Made by a program: the position numbers and the translations under genes. The notes beneath the pieces were generated by a model. That model had not been told where the DNA came from. It did no database searches and was given only the letters and a program-made list of their open reading frames with translations. Shown in pieces: positions 1 through 8,768 of a DNA stretch of 46,419 nucleotides (the first letter of the stretch is position 1; every line of letters starts with the position of its first letter). The stretch covers positions 1 to 46,419 of the forward strand of contig JAICQO010000048.1 of NCBI GenBank assembly GCA_025937835.1, in the 5' to 3' direction. Origin of the DNA: Polyangiaceae bacterium. Its GTDB lineage: Bacteria; Myxococcota_A; Polyangia; Polyangiales; Polyangiaceae.

Positions 1-695
1 AACGTGAACGACTCCCCGGGCCGCATCAGCTTGCGCGAGGGCCGGACCTCCAGCCGCTCGGGAAGGCCCACGCGCTCGCAGCGCGGCGCCTTCTTCGGCT
101 TCTCGGCCGCCGAGGCGCTCGGGGCAGCGGCCGGGTCCGCGCGCGTGAACGAGCGCGTTCGCCGCACGCTCGCCGTGCAGTTCTGACCCTTGATCAAGAA
201 CTGATACTGGCCCGTCTCGTCGAAGCTGATCCGCGAGCCCGTGGCGCTGAGCTGCGTCACCACGGTGGCCTGTCGGGCGTCCCCGGACGACGTCTTGCAG
301 GTGGTCCGCCAGCTGGAAGTGCCGCTCGAGTGGCTGACCCGTGCGAGCCCCGGGTATTGCTCCCAGCACTGCGTGGTCGCATAGCTGCGCCCGAGGCCGT
401 TGATCACGAGCTCGTTGCCCTGAACCGTGATCGTGACGCTGCCGCCCGCCTCGTTCCCGCCCGAGGGCTGCGGTCCACACGCCGCACCCCAGTCGCCGAT
501 GTTCCAGTCCGAGCGCAGCGCCGAAGCCGACCAAACCCCGTCGAGCCCTGGTGCATCGGCGCGCGCATTCTCGCTGGCGAGCCCAAAAGCAAGCACGAAC
601 GCGAGCCCGAGCGAGCGCGACCCCGGCGACCGTAGCGACCGCAAACGGCGCCAGCGCGAACTGTTCGCTGTGCGCGCACTCAGCTTCGTTGACAT
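1..695 (-). CDS. secreted protein of unknown function, 3' end beyond window
   Basis: An open frame runs without a stop from an ATG at 695 to the left edge, so at least 231 residues are present and the C-terminus is missing. The N-terminus has an Arg-rich stretch, then a hydrophobic segment (GLAFVLAFGLASENARA) that reads as a signal peptide cleaved after ARA. The mature part is rich in Gly, Ser and Thr, has scattered Cys residues and a predicted beta-rich character, followed by an Ala/Pro/Lys linker near residue 200. I do not recognise the family. It diverges from the OmpA-like gene at 782, and the short spacer between them must hold both promoters. Confidence 0.7.
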   Translation of the reverse strand, partial: MSTKLSARTANSSRWRRLRSLRSPGSRSLGLAFVLAFGLASENARADAPGLDGVWSASALRSDWNIGDWGAACGPQPSGGNEAGGSVTITVQGNELVINGLGRSYATTQCWEQYPGLARVSHSSGTSSWRTTCKTSSGDARQATVVTQLSATGSRISFDETGQYQFLIKGQNCTASVRRTRSFTRADPAAAPSASAAEKPKKAPRCERVGLPERLEVRPSRKLMRPGESFT

Positions 696-781
696 CGGAT
701 TTTCCGTAATGATAGCGTCCCCATGCGACGAACCCCCCGCATTTTCACAGGTTTTTGCGTCGGGAGAAAGGGCCAAACAGG

Positions 782-2839
782 ATGTGGAATGCGTTGACGA
801 AGCGGCGGCTTCCGAAACTGGGAAGCGCCGCCGCTGCGCTCGCGATTTTGGCCTGCTCGGGGCTGGCTTCGGCCCAGACACCCGAGGCCGAGCGAGCGCC
901 CGAAAGCAACGGCGACGGTATGGACACGCACTTGTTCCGTCCAGCCGTCGACTCGAAGGGCTTCTTCTCCGTCAACGGCAGCGACATCCTCGGCAAGGGG
1001 GACATCAGCTTCGGGCTGATCCTCGACTACGGCCGTAACATCCTGCGCACGCGCAAGGGCCGAGTGCCGTTCGACGCCGATCCCGATCCCGAGAACACGG
1101 ACGGGAAGTGCGAGAACGAAGAGTGCGTGCTCGTCGACGGCGAAGAGGGCAGCGGCGTTCCGGCGTTGGTCGAGAACTCGTTTCAAGGCACCTTCAGCTT
1201 CAACTACGGCATCGCCAATCTCGGCGTGGTCGGCGTCTCCGTTCCCGTCGTGTTGATGACGGGTGATGCGGCGTACCAGATCGGCCCGAACGACGGAATC
1301 TACAACTCCGCCAAGCTCGACGCCCAGAAGCTCAGCACGATCGGCGTGCACGGCAAGCTGCGCCTGACGCGCGTCGATCGCACGATCGGCCTCGCCGCGG
1401 TGGTCCAGGCGGGCATTCCCGTCGGCGACGCGCCGCGTGATCTCGGCGCGGATCCAGGTCCCTGGGTCTGGCCGCAGATCGTGGTCGAAAACCGCTTCGG
1501 CAGCACGGGTCGCTTTCACGTCGGTCTGAACGCGGGCTACCGCGTGCACGGCGGCGACAACCCGCGCTTTCAGAACGATCTCACCGGGCAGCCGCAGCTC
1601 GCCGAGGGTGAGCTCGAGTACGGCAACCTCGCGACGTTCGGCCTCGGGCTCTCGTACCGCGTGCTGGACTCGCTCGATCTCGTCGCCGAGACCTACGGCT
1701 CGTACCTCACGAGCGGAGACTCGACCGACGATCAGAAGCTCTCGCAAGAGGTGCTCGGCGGCATCAAGCTGTTCGTCGAGCAGAACAGCTACCTGATGAT
1801 GGGCGCTGGCAGCCGCGCGTGGTCGAAGGGCTTCGAGGCCGCCGACGTTCGGCTCGTGCTCGGGTTCGTGTTCGAGCCGTCGATCGGCGACCGCGACGGC
1901 GACGGCTACAAGGACGATCAGGACGAGTGCCCCGACGAGCCGGAAGACTTCGACGGCTTCAAGGACGGCGACGGTTGCCCCGAGCCCGACAACGACAACG
2001 ACGGCATCCTCGACGTGGACGACCGCTGCCCGCTGATCCCCGAAGATCGCGACGGCGACCACGACGAGGACGGCTGCCCTGAAGGGAAGAAGGACGGCGA
2101 CCGCGACGGCGACGGCATCCCCGACTCGAAGGACAAGTGCCCCGACGTCCCTGAAGACCGAGACGGCTTCGAGGACGCGGACGGCTGCCCCGAGCCCGAC
2201 AACGACAAGGACGGCATCCTCGACGTCAACGACCAGTGCCCGATGGATCCCGAAGACAAGGACGGCTTCGAGGACGCGGACGGCTGCCCCGAGCCCGACA
2301 ACGACAAGGATCGCATCCCCGACGTCCGCGATCGCTGCCCGAACGAGCCCGAGGTCTACAACGGGTTCCAGGACGAGGACGGCTGCCCCGACAAGGGCAA
2401 GGTCATCATCGAGGGCAGTGAAATCCTGATCCTCGAGAAGGTGCAGTTCGAGACGAACAGCGCCAAGATCCTGCCGCAGTCGAACGAAATCCTCGACGCG
2501 GTCGCCGCCACGCTCAAGGGCCACCCCGAGTTCGAGGTGATCGAAGTCGGAGGTCACGCCGACGAGCGCGCCAGCGACGAACACAACCTGCGGCTGACCA
2601 AGGCGCGCGCCGCCTCGGTGCTGCAAGCGTTGCAGAAGCGCGGCATCTCCGCCGAACGCCTGCTCTCGCAAGGCTACGGCGAGTTCTGCCCGCTCGACGC
2701 GGATTCGAACCCGATCGCTTGGGAAAAGAACCGCCGCGTGGAGTTCAAGGTGGTACGCACGGAAGAAGGCGACACCGGCGTCAAGCGCGGGTGCGATGTG
2801 GCCCGCGGCAAGGGGATCTACCCGCCTCAGCCGAAGTGA
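782..2839 (+). CDS. OmpA-family outer membrane protein with thrombospondin type 3 repeats
   Basis: Predicted 685-residue envelope protein. The ATG at 782 is preferred over an in-frame TTG at 755 because it places a signal peptide (AAALAILACSGLASAQ) near the N-terminus. Residues about 40-365 look like an outer membrane beta-barrel. Residues about 370-535 hold Asp-rich calcium-binding thrombospondin type 3 repeats (DRDGDGYKDD, then CPDEPEDFDGF-type units with paired Cys). The last 150 residues form an OmpA-like peptidoglycan-binding domain with the motif GHADERASDEHNLRLTKARA. Such proteins tether the outer membrane to the cell wall and are common in myxobacteria. A strong hairpin follows the stop codon at 2850-2878. 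Confidence 0.92.
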   Translation: MWNALTKRRLPKLGSAAAALAILACSGLASAQTPEAERAPESNGDGMDTHLFRPAVDSKGFFSVNGSDILGKGDISFGLILDYGRNILRTRKGRVPFDADPDPENTDGKCENEECVLVDGEEGSGVPALVENSFQGTFSFNYGIANLGVVGVSVPVVLMTGDAAYQIGPNDGIYNSAKLDAQKLSTIGVHGKLRLTRVDRTIGLAAVVQAGIPVGDAPRDLGADPGPWVWPQIVVENRFGSTGRFHVGLNAGYRVHGGDNPRFQNDLTGQPQLAEGELEYGNLATFGLGLSYRVLDSLDLVAETYGSYLTSGDSTDDQKLSQEVLGGIKLFVEQNSYLMMGAGSRAWSKGFEAADVRLVLGFVFEPSIGDRDGDGYKDDQDECPDEPEDFDGFKDGDGCPEPDNDNDGILDVDDRCPLIPEDRDGDHDEDGCPEGKKDGDRDGDGIPDSKDKCPDVPEDRDGFEDADGCPEPDNDKDGILDVNDQCPMDPEDKDGFEDADGCPEPDNDKDRIPDVRDRCPNEPEVYNGFQDEDGCPDKGKVIIEGSEILILEKVQFETNSAKILPQSNEILDAVAATLKGHPEFEVIEVGGHADERASDEHNLRLTKARAASVLQALQKRGISAERLLSQGYGEFCPLDADSNPIAWEKNRRVEFKVVRTEEGDTGVKRGCDVARGKGIYPPQPK

Positions 2840-2849
2840 GGGCGCCCCC

Positions 2850-2878
2850 GCAGGGACGAGCGCGACGTTCGTCCCTGC
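2850..2878 (+). terminator. hairpin after the OmpA-like gene
   Basis: Ten perfectly complementary bases (GCAGGGACGA and TCGTCCCTGC) flank a short loop that can pair further through one G-T wobble, leaving a 3-base loop. It begins 10 bases after the OmpA stop codon. There is no clear T-tract, so it is a probable but non-canonical terminator. Confidence 0.6.
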
Positions 2879-3141
2879 TCGGCGTCAGGTAACGAAGAAC
2901 AACGCCAGGTTCGGGTCTGCAGCCGCGCCTGGCGCTGCTTTGTTTACGGGACGGCTCGTCGCCGCGTGCGCTGCGCGCAGGCCCGCGGCTCCTCGTTGCG
3001 GCTTGATGAGAGCTGAAACGGCACTGAGCGCTCCTGCGGCGAGCGAGAGCGCCGGCAGCGTCGGCGGCGGCTCAATGCGGGTGGACGTCTCACACATCGG
3101 CGGCACGAAAGCTGTCGAGGGATGCCATTCAAAAGCAAAAG

Positions 3142-3163
3142 CACAGTCAGGATCCTTACTGTG
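3142..3163. repeat. dispersed palindromic element, copy 1
   Basis: A 22-bp palindrome centred on GGATCC, with the core CAGTCAGGATCCTTACTG at 3144-3161 and only one mismatched pair of positions. Flanking AAAAG and TTTTTT extend the symmetry, so it could also fold as a hairpin with a T-run, like an intrinsic terminator. Three related cores occur at 36727-36744, 36802-36819 and 36931-36948. Here it lies about 80 bp before the AraC-type gene. Confidence 0.65.
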
Positions 3164-3242
3164 TTTTTTGGTTGGGAAGGCACTCTCGGTGCGGGGACCG
3201 GTGGTGGTGGGGGTGGACGCGGTGAGGCAGACTCGGGCGCGG

Positions 3243-4058
3243 ATGCTGTTTTTGAAGCACAGGCCGGCGGCGGCGGTGGCGGAGTTCGTCGAGTACTTGT
3301 GGCTGGTCTGCGATGCGCCGGTGCACGGGTGGGAGCGGATTCTGCCGACGGGAACGCTCGAGCTGGTGATCAATCTGAACGAAGATCAGGTTCGCATTTA
3401 CGACCAGGCGGGGGCGTGCCGGCGGTTTTCGGGGATGGTGCTTTCAGGGGCTTACGGGCGGCCGTTCCTGATCGACACGGCGGAGCATGCGCTGGCGATG
3501 GGGGTGCACTTTCGGTGTGGCGGAGCATTCCCGTTCACGCGGGGCACGGCGCCGGGAGAGTTGCTGGACGGGCACGTGGACGTTCGGATGCTGTGGGGGA
3601 GCGACGCGAACGCGCTGCGTGAGCAACTCTGCTCGGCGGGATCGCACGCGGAGCGATTTCGGATCTTGGAGCGCGCGCTGGTGCTGGCGCTGGACGGGCG
3701 CAGAGCGGATGCGCGGGTGGCGTGGGCTGCCAGTCGTCTGGCCAGAGGCACCGAGGGTATCCGCGTGGTCGCGGCTGAAACCGGCCTCAGTCATCGGCAT
3801 TTCGTGAGCGTATTTCGGGACGCACTGGGGATGACACCGAAACTGTTCGCTCGGGTGCAGCGCTTTCAGCGCGCGCTCGCGGCTGCGCGGAAACCCACGT
3901 TTGCGGGCTGGGGCGCGCTGGCATCGGAGTCCGGTTACTATGATCAGGCGCACCTGATCCGGGAGTTCAGGGAGTTCGCCGCTTGCACGCCGTCCGAGCT
4001 CCGGGAAGGCCCGGTGCACTCCGTGAAAGACCACCACTGGGCGTTGTCGAGTCGCTAG
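3243..4058 (+). CDS. AraC-family transcriptional regulator
   Basis: Predicted 271-residue cytoplasmic regulator. The N-terminal half (MLFLKHRPAAAVAEFVEYLW onward) matches the sensor domain that precedes AraC helix-turn-helix modules in the DUF6597-type group. It includes the conserved stretch ILPTGTLELVINL and a following ligand-pocket region. Residues about 165-255 form the two helix-turn-helix units, with the family hallmarks GIRVVAAETGLSHRHFVSVF and SGYYDQAHLIREFREF. The ATG at 3243 is chosen because family members start a few residues before the conserved Pro; a GTG at 3222 is an alternative. Its ligand and targets cannot be read from sequence. The VOC-fold gene follows 69 bp downstream and may be co-regulated. 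Confidence 0.88.
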   Translation: MLFLKHRPAAAVAEFVEYLWLVCDAPVHGWERILPTGTLELVINLNEDQVRIYDQAGACRRFSGMVLSGAYGRPFLIDTAEHALAMGVHFRCGGAFPFTRGTAPGELLDGHVDVRMLWGSDANALREQLCSAGSHAERFRILERALVLALDGRRADARVAWAASRLARGTEGIRVVAAETGLSHRHFVSVFRDALGMTPKLFARVQRFQRALAAARKPTFAGWGALASESGYYDQAHLIREFREFAACTPSELREGPVHSVKDHHWALSSR

Positions 4059-4127
4059 TCTGGATGAGGTCAGTTTTTTCCAATACGGCCCGTCGTCGGG
4101 GCGCTAACGGAGCTTCCTGGAGGAACC

Positions 4128-4526
4128 ATGAACCAGCCCGAATCGCTTCGAGAGTTTGCGCACGTGCGCTACCAGGTGACCGACGTCGAGCGCTCGATCG
4201 CTTTCTACCGAGACAAGCTGGGCTTCGCGTTGCAGATGCAGGCGGGAAGCGCGTTTGCGGCCGTGTTGCTCGGGAAGCTGCGCTTGATCCTCGGTGGGCC
4301 GGGGAGCTCCGGATCACGAGCGATGCCCGACGGTCGACAACAGGTTCCGGGCGGATGGAACCGGATCTTGATCTACGTGGACGACCTCGACGCGGAGCTC
4401 CGGCGCTTGAAGGAGCAGGGCGTCCCGTTCCGCAACACGGTCGAGGCGGGGCCGGGCGGGAAGCAAATCCAGATCGAAGACCCCGACGGAAACCCGATCG
4501 AGCTCCACGAAGCAGCCGCCCGCTGA
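4128..4526 (+). CDS. VOC-superfamily (glyoxalase/dioxygenase fold) protein
   Basis: A 132-residue single-domain vicinal-oxygen-chelate protein. It begins with the typical first beta strand and metal-ligand His (FAHVRYQVTDVERSIAFYRD), has a central ILIYVDDLDAELRRLKEQG unit, and ends with IEDPDGNPIELHE, which supplies the usual Glu ligand. Length fits the family. A clear GGAGG ribosome binding site precedes the ATG. Substrate is unknown; members include glyoxalases, fosfomycin-resistance proteins and ring-cleavage dioxygenases, and most single-domain members are uncharacterised. Confidence 0.88.
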   Translation: MNQPESLREFAHVRYQVTDVERSIAFYRDKLGFALQMQAGSAFAAVLLGKLRLILGGPGSSGSRAMPDGRQQVPGGWNRILIYVDDLDAELRRLKEQGVPFRNTVEAGPGGKQIQIEDPDGNPIELHEAAAR

Positions 4527-4532
4527 CGGCAG

Positions 4533-4661
4533 CTAGCGGAAGATGTCGAAGTGCCCGAGCAGGTACCAGAGCACGACGAACACGACGATGGTGCTGAGGC
4601 AGCCTCCGCCGAGTTTCTTCGCACCCCAACCCGCGGCGAGTCCTCGTAGAAGTTTGCTCAC
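4533..4661 (-). CDS. 42-residue single-pass membrane protein with KKLGGGC motif
   Basis: A small frame from a GTG at 4661 to a TAG at 4533. It has a basic N-terminus (VSKLLRGLAAGWGAKKLGGGC) followed by one hydrophobic segment (STIVVFVVLWYLLGHF). Short proteins with a basic start, an AKKLGGGC-like motif and one transmembrane helix recur in many bacteria, from general recollection rather than a search. It converges with the VOC gene, with 6 bases between the stops. Function unknown. Confidence 0.65.
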   Translation of the reverse strand: MSKLLRGLAAGWGAKKLGGGCLSTIVVFVVLWYLLGHFDIFR

Positions 4662-4750
4662 TCCCGACTCATAACAGCCGCGTCAGGCAGCAGCACTTGG
4701 CGTTTTTTCGCAGGCAGCGAGGCGGTACGCGTGTTGCAGCCCCGCGCGGC

Positions 4751-5806
4751 ATGCGACGTTCACCCTGGCAGCGAGAGCGGTCATCGAACGTGTGGCCGTG
4801 GCTGATTGGCCTCGGCGCCGTGGCGGCGGTGCGATTTGTCGTGCGCCAGCAACGCCGGATGCGCGTGCGAGGCAAGAATGCCCTCGTCACCGGCGGCTCG
4901 CGTGGGCTCGGCTTGCAAATCGCGCGCAGGCTCGTCGAGCGCGGCGTGAACGTCGCGGTCGTTGCTCGCGATGTGCAGGAGCTCGAACGAGCGGTCGAGC
5001 TGCTCCGCGCGCACGCCGCTCTGCGCCCGGAAACGGCCGGCGTGCGGGTGATCGGCGTGCCGTGTGATCTCGAGTACGCGAGCGCCATCGACAGCATGGT
5101 CCGGACGGTGCGCGCGCGCCTCGGCCCGATCGACCTGCTCGTCAACAACGCCGGCACGATCCAGGTCGGTCCGCTCGACGCGATGACGCTCGAGGATTTC
5201 CAGCGCTCGTTGAAGCTGCATTGTTTCGCCGCGCTCCGCACCTCGCTCGCCGTGCGCGCCGACATGCACGCCCGCGGCGGCGGTCGCATCGCCAACATCG
5301 CCTCCTTCGGCGGCGTGGTTTCGGTTCCGCATCTGCTGCCGTACAGCGCGGGCAAGTTCGCGCTCGTCGGCCTCTCGCAAGGGCTGCGCGCCGAGCTCTC
5401 CAAGGAGGGCATCGTCGTCTCCACCATCGCTCCGGGGTTGATGCGCACCGGCAGCCCGCGCAACGCCACCTTCAAGGGCGATCACCAGAGAGAGTACGCC
5501 TGGTTCTCGATCGCCGATTCGCTGCCGGGCTTGTCGATGTCTTCGCGCCGCGCCGCGCGCCGCATCGTGCGTGCGCTCGAGTTTGGCGACACCTACGTGG
5601 TGCTCGGCCTGCCGGCAAAGCTCGGCGTGCTCGCCAACGCGCTGGCGCCCGACTTGATGAGTCGCCTGCTCGGCTTCGTCAACACGCTGCTTCCGAGCGG
5701 GACGGACCGAACGGCGCACTCCGGCGAAGAGAGCGTTTCGAGCGTCTCTCCGTCGCGTCTGGCGGCGCTGAACGAGCGCGCCGAGCTCGAAAACAACCAA
5801 CGCTAA
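4751..5806 (+). CDS. membrane-anchored short-chain dehydrogenase/reductase
   Basis: Predicted 351-residue NAD(P)-dependent oxidoreductase of the classical SDR family. A hydrophobic anchor (WPWLIGLGAVAAVRFVV) occupies residues about 15-31. The Rossmann motif TGGSRGLG is at 47-54, NNAG at 132-135, the catalytic Ser at about 185 and Tyr198-x3-Lys202 within YSAGK. The ATG at 4751 is preferred over a TTG at 4697. After the core domain there is a roughly 90-residue C-terminal region longer than in minimal SDRs. Substrate cannot be assigned; membrane-anchored members often act on lipids or retinoid-like compounds. Confidence 0.88.
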   Translation: MRRSPWQRERSSNVWPWLIGLGAVAAVRFVVRQQRRMRVRGKNALVTGGSRGLGLQIARRLVERGVNVAVVARDVQELERAVELLRAHAALRPETAGVRVIGVPCDLEYASAIDSMVRTVRARLGPIDLLVNNAGTIQVGPLDAMTLEDFQRSLKLHCFAALRTSLAVRADMHARGGGRIANIASFGGVVSVPHLLPYSAGKFALVGLSQGLRAELSKEGIVVSTIAPGLMRTGSPRNATFKGDHQREYAWFSIADSLPGLSMSSRRAARRIVRALEFGDTYVVLGLPAKLGVLANALAPDLMSRLLGFVNTLLPSGTDRTAHSGEESVSSVSPSRLAALNERAELENNQR

Positions 5807-5908
5807 GGCACCGGGGCGTCGACTTTCGAAGAAATCACACGCCGCCCGTCGCTTTCGGGAACAAGCGCAGGGCTCCCCCGTTGAGCCCGAGTACCCGGAG
5901 GTTCCTCG

Positions 5909-6199
5909 ATGAATTGCCCTCGCTGCAACAACACCGTACTAGACGAACGCGAGCGCAATGGCGTCGTGGTCGACGTCTGTCCATCGTGCCGCGGCGTTTG
6001 GCTCGACCGCGGTGAGCTCGAGAAGATGCTGGCCTTCAGCCAGCGCGAGCTCGAAGCCGAGCGCTCGCGTTACGGGTACGAGCGCGAGCCCCCGTCGTCG
6101 GACCGGCGCGGCTACCCTCCGGGCCGTCACCCCGACGGGCACCGCGGCCCCTACAGGAAAAAGAGCTGGCTCGAGAACCTGGGCGACATCTTCGACTGA
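5909..6199 (+). CDS. TFIIB-type zinc-ribbon protein
   Basis: A 96-residue protein. Four Cys residues in two CxxC knuckles (C3, C6, C24, C27: CPRC and CPSC) followed by GVWLDRGELEKM match the small bacterial zf-TFIIB family. The C-terminal half is charged and Pro/Arg-rich and ends KKSWLENLGDIFD, also typical of the family. A GGAGG sequence lies 9 bases before the ATG. Family function is not established. Confidence 0.88.
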   Translation: MNCPRCNNTVLDERERNGVVVDVCPSCRGVWLDRGELEKMLAFSQRELEAERSRYGYEREPPSSDRRGYPPGRHPDGHRGPYRKKSWLENLGDIFD

Positions 6200-6382
6200 G
6201 CAGCGCCCAAACGCGCCCGCGCTGCAGGGCTACGTTGTCTCACCCTGTGGGAGGGTTTGTCTCGCTGGCCATGTTTCGGGCAGACGCTTAGTGCTCCTGA
6301 GCGACAGCTCCTAAAATAAGCGCGAAACAGGCTGCCGAATCGGTGTGAAAGAATACCTATAGACATGATAGAAGCGTCGGCC

Positions 6383-6772
6383 ATGCAAAACGACGCCCTT
6401 CGCTCCCTGGTAGACCAATTCGTTCAAGACCTGACTGCCGCCATCGAAGGCAACGTCTTGGCCGTAGTACGTGAAGCGCTGGGAGAGCCTTCGCCGCGTG
6501 GCCGCGGAGCCCCCAGCCGGGGAGGGCGCGGCGCCGTGAAGCCTGCCGCGCGCGGTCGGGGCCAAAAGCGTGACCCGAAAGAGCTCGAGGCCCTCACCGG
6601 CCAGCTCCGCAGCTACATCGCCAAGCACCCCGGACAGCGCATCGAGCAGATCGGTGCAGGGCTCGGCATGCCGACCAAGGATCTGTCGCTGCCGGCCAAG
6701 AAGCTGCTCGCGGCCAAGCAGATCGCGACCAAGGGTCAGAAGCGCGCGACGACCTACTATCCCAAGGGCTGA
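6383..6772 (+). CDS. small basic protein with winged-helix-like C-terminal domain
   Basis: A 129-residue protein from the ATG at 6383; another ATG lies 18 bases upstream at 6365. Residues about 35-65 form a Pro/Arg/Gly-rich basic linker. The C-terminal part (LRSYIAKHPGQRIEQIGAGL followed by a Leu/Lys-rich segment and ATTYYPKG) looks like a winged helix in which the final Tyr-Tyr-Pro strand forms the wing. This suggests DNA binding, which is inference from pattern. I recall similar proteins in other myxobacteria but give no named family. The preceding 180 bases contain no other gene. Confidence 0.7.
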   Translation: MQNDALRSLVDQFVQDLTAAIEGNVLAVVREALGEPSPRGRGAPSRGGRGAVKPAARGRGQKRDPKELEALTGQLRSYIAKHPGQRIEQIGAGLGMPTKDLSLPAKKLLAAKQIATKGQKRATTYYPKG

Positions 6773-6834
6773 GCGCAAAATCCCCGGTTTTCGTGGGGTG
6801 GCCAAGCCGAGAGGCCGTCGGCTAGGATGACCCA

Positions 6835-8715
6835 ATGGCCGGAGGCGACCCGCTCTCTCGGTGGCTCGAGGGCGAAGGACGGCTTTCGCTGGATGCGCTC
6901 CTCGCGGAAGCTCCGGACGTCATTGGCGTCGTCGATTGGGAGCTGACGCTGCGGTACGTCAACTGGACGGCGCCGGGGCTCACCCAGGAGAGCGTGATCG
7001 GCCGGAACGCGTTGACGCTGCTCCGGCCCGAGCACCTCGAGATCGGGCGCTCGGCGTACCTGCACGCGCTGCGCTCGGGCGAGCAGACCCGCTTCGAGAT
7101 GGTGTACCGGGACGAAGAGGGGATCCGGCAGTGGGAGATCCGGCTCGGGCCGATCCACGCCGAAGGCAAGGTGATCGGCCTGATCGCGGTGACGAGCGAC
7201 GTGACGGAGCAACGCCGGGCGCACGCGGACCGCGATCGGTTCTTCTCGCTGTCGCTCGATATGTTGGTCGTGACGGGACCCGAGGGCCGCTTCAAGCGCT
7301 TGAATCCTGCCTTCGGGGAGGCCCTCGAGCTCGAGGTGGCCGCCCTGCTCGGAACTCCGTTCATCGACCTGGTCCATCCGGACGATCGCTCGCTGACCTA
7401 CGAAGTGCACGACTGCGTGGTGCAAGGCGAGCCGATCCTCGATTTCGAGAACCGCTACCGCCGCGCGGACGGCAGCTATCGCACCTTCTCCTGGCGCGCC
7501 ACGCGCGACCCCGTCACCGGCGACGTGTACGCGGTGGCCCGCGACATCACCGATCAGCGCTCGACGGAGGCGCAGCTCCGCCAGGCCCAAAAAATGGAGG
7601 CGGTCGGGCAGCTCGCGGGTGGCGTGGCTCACGACTTCAACAACCTCTTGCAGGCGATCCTGGCCAACAACGAGCTGGCTCAGCAGATGACCGAGCCCGG
7701 CACCGAGGTCTTCGAGCACCTCGGTGAGATCGACCACGCGGCTCAGCGCGCGGCGACGCTCACCAAACAATTGCTGACCTTCAGCCGGCGCCGGCCGCTG
7801 AACGCCGTGGCCGTCGATCTGAACCACCTGATCCGCGGGTTGATGCAGATGCTCCGCCGGCTCTTGCCCGAAAGCATCCGCATCGACTGGATCCCGGGGC
7901 AGGAGCTCGGCTCGGTGAGCGTGGATCCGAGTCAGCTCGAACAGGTGATCGTCAACCTGTGCGTCAACGCGCGAGATGCGATGGAGCAGGGCGGGCGGCT
8001 CGCGATCCAGACCGAGAGCGTGATCGTGGACAGCCGCTTCCGCGAGATGAATCACTGGGCCAAGCACGGCCGCTACGCGCTCTTGACCGTGTCCGACGAT
8101 GGCGCGGGGATGTCCGCCGAGGTGCGCGAGCGAGCCTTCGAGCCGTTCTTCACCACCAAGGGACCGCACCGCGGCACCGGCCTCGGCCTGTCCACGGTGT
8201 ACGGCATCGTGCGGCAGCACGACGGCATGGTCCACCTCGAGAGCCAGCCGGGCATCGGTACCACGCTCAAGATCTACTTGCCGTCGGATCAGCGCATCGC
8301 GCCGGCCCTCGCCGGCAAGCTCGAGGCGCGCACCGCGCGCGGCACGGAGACGATCCTCGTCGGGGAAGACGACGAGCAGGTGCGCCTGGTCCTGGTTCGG
8401 GTGCTGGAGCGCGCTGGCTATCGAGCCATTCCTGCTCAAGACGGCTCCGAGGCGATCCGACTGCTGCGCGAAGCCGCCGAGCCCATCCACCTCGTGCTGC
8501 TCGACGTGGTGATGCCGGAGCTCGGCGGGGTGCAAGCTTGGAGCCAGATCGAGGCGCTACGTCCGGGCCTGCGCGTGCTGTTCGCGACCGGCCACGGGGA
8601 GAACATTTATCGCCGGCACTTGCCGCCGAACAGCGAGGTGCTCGACAAACCCTTCCGACCCGAGGAGCTGCTCCGGCGCGTGCGTTCGGCGCTCGATCGG
8701 ACGGCGCAGGGCTAG
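6835..8715 (+). CDS. hybrid sensor histidine kinase (PAS-PAS-HisKA-HATPase-REC)
   Basis: Predicted 626-residue cytoplasmic signalling kinase with no transmembrane segment. Two PAS domains cover residues about 20-125 and 140-245, the second ending RDITDQRSTEAQLRQAQKM. The phosphoacceptor His266 lies in LAGGVAHDFNNLLQ. The ATPase domain follows with VNLCVNARDAM (N box), SDDGAGM (G1) and GTGLGLSTVYGI (G2). A receiver domain ends the protein with Asp557 in LVLLDVVMPELGG. The H-DFNNLL signature is typical of soluble PAS kinases of this class. An FHA gene starts 53 bp downstream in the same direction, so phospho-signalling may link them. Confidence 0.94.
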   Translation: MAGGDPLSRWLEGEGRLSLDALLAEAPDVIGVVDWELTLRYVNWTAPGLTQESVIGRNALTLLRPEHLEIGRSAYLHALRSGEQTRFEMVYRDEEGIRQWEIRLGPIHAEGKVIGLIAVTSDVTEQRRAHADRDRFFSLSLDMLVVTGPEGRFKRLNPAFGEALELEVAALLGTPFIDLVHPDDRSLTYEVHDCVVQGEPILDFENRYRRADGSYRTFSWRATRDPVTGDVYAVARDITDQRSTEAQLRQAQKMEAVGQLAGGVAHDFNNLLQAILANNELAQQMTEPGTEVFEHLGEIDHAAQRAATLTKQLLTFSRRRPLNAVAVDLNHLIRGLMQMLRRLLPESIRIDWIPGQELGSVSVDPSQLEQVIVNLCVNARDAMEQGGRLAIQTESVIVDSRFREMNHWAKHGRYALLTVSDDGAGMSAEVRERAFEPFFTTKGPHRGTGLGLSTVYGIVRQHDGMVHLESQPGIGTTLKIYLPSDQRIAPALAGKLEARTARGTETILVGEDDEQVRLVLVRVLERAGYRAIPAQDGSEAIRLLREAAEPIHLVLLDVVMPELGGVQAWSQIEALRPGLRVLFATGHGENIYRRHLPPNSEVLDKPFRPEELLRRVRSALDRTAQG

Positions 8716-8768
8716 GCGGTCCGAGTGCTACGCTCCGGTCCCCAGAACCCGAGGCGGCGTCCCTTTAG

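Larger units (their letters stand above)
2840..3242. other. 403-bp intergenic region holding a hairpin and a palindromic element
   Basis: No convincing gene lies here; frames on both strands are unsupported by family resemblance. It holds the hairpin at 2850-2878 and an almost perfect palindrome at 3142-3163 that recurs near 36.8 kb. The AraC-type gene downstream has an open frame extending back to 2796, but that extension reads as translated noncoding sequence. Confidence 0.6.

Noticed and set aside
680-2671. 663-residue minus-strand open frame
   Set aside because: It is the mirror of the OmpA/TSP3 gene; its low-complexity Val/Ala/Asp composition reflects the repeats, and the plus-strand reading has clear domains.
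2796-3242. N-terminal extension of the AraC-type gene
   Set aside because: The first 149 codons overlap the OmpA 3' end, the hairpin and the palindrome, and lack protein-like conservation.
6757-8535. 592-residue minus-strand open frame
   Set aside because: Antisense to the histidine kinase, whose motifs are complete on the plus strand; long antisense frames are expected at this GC content.
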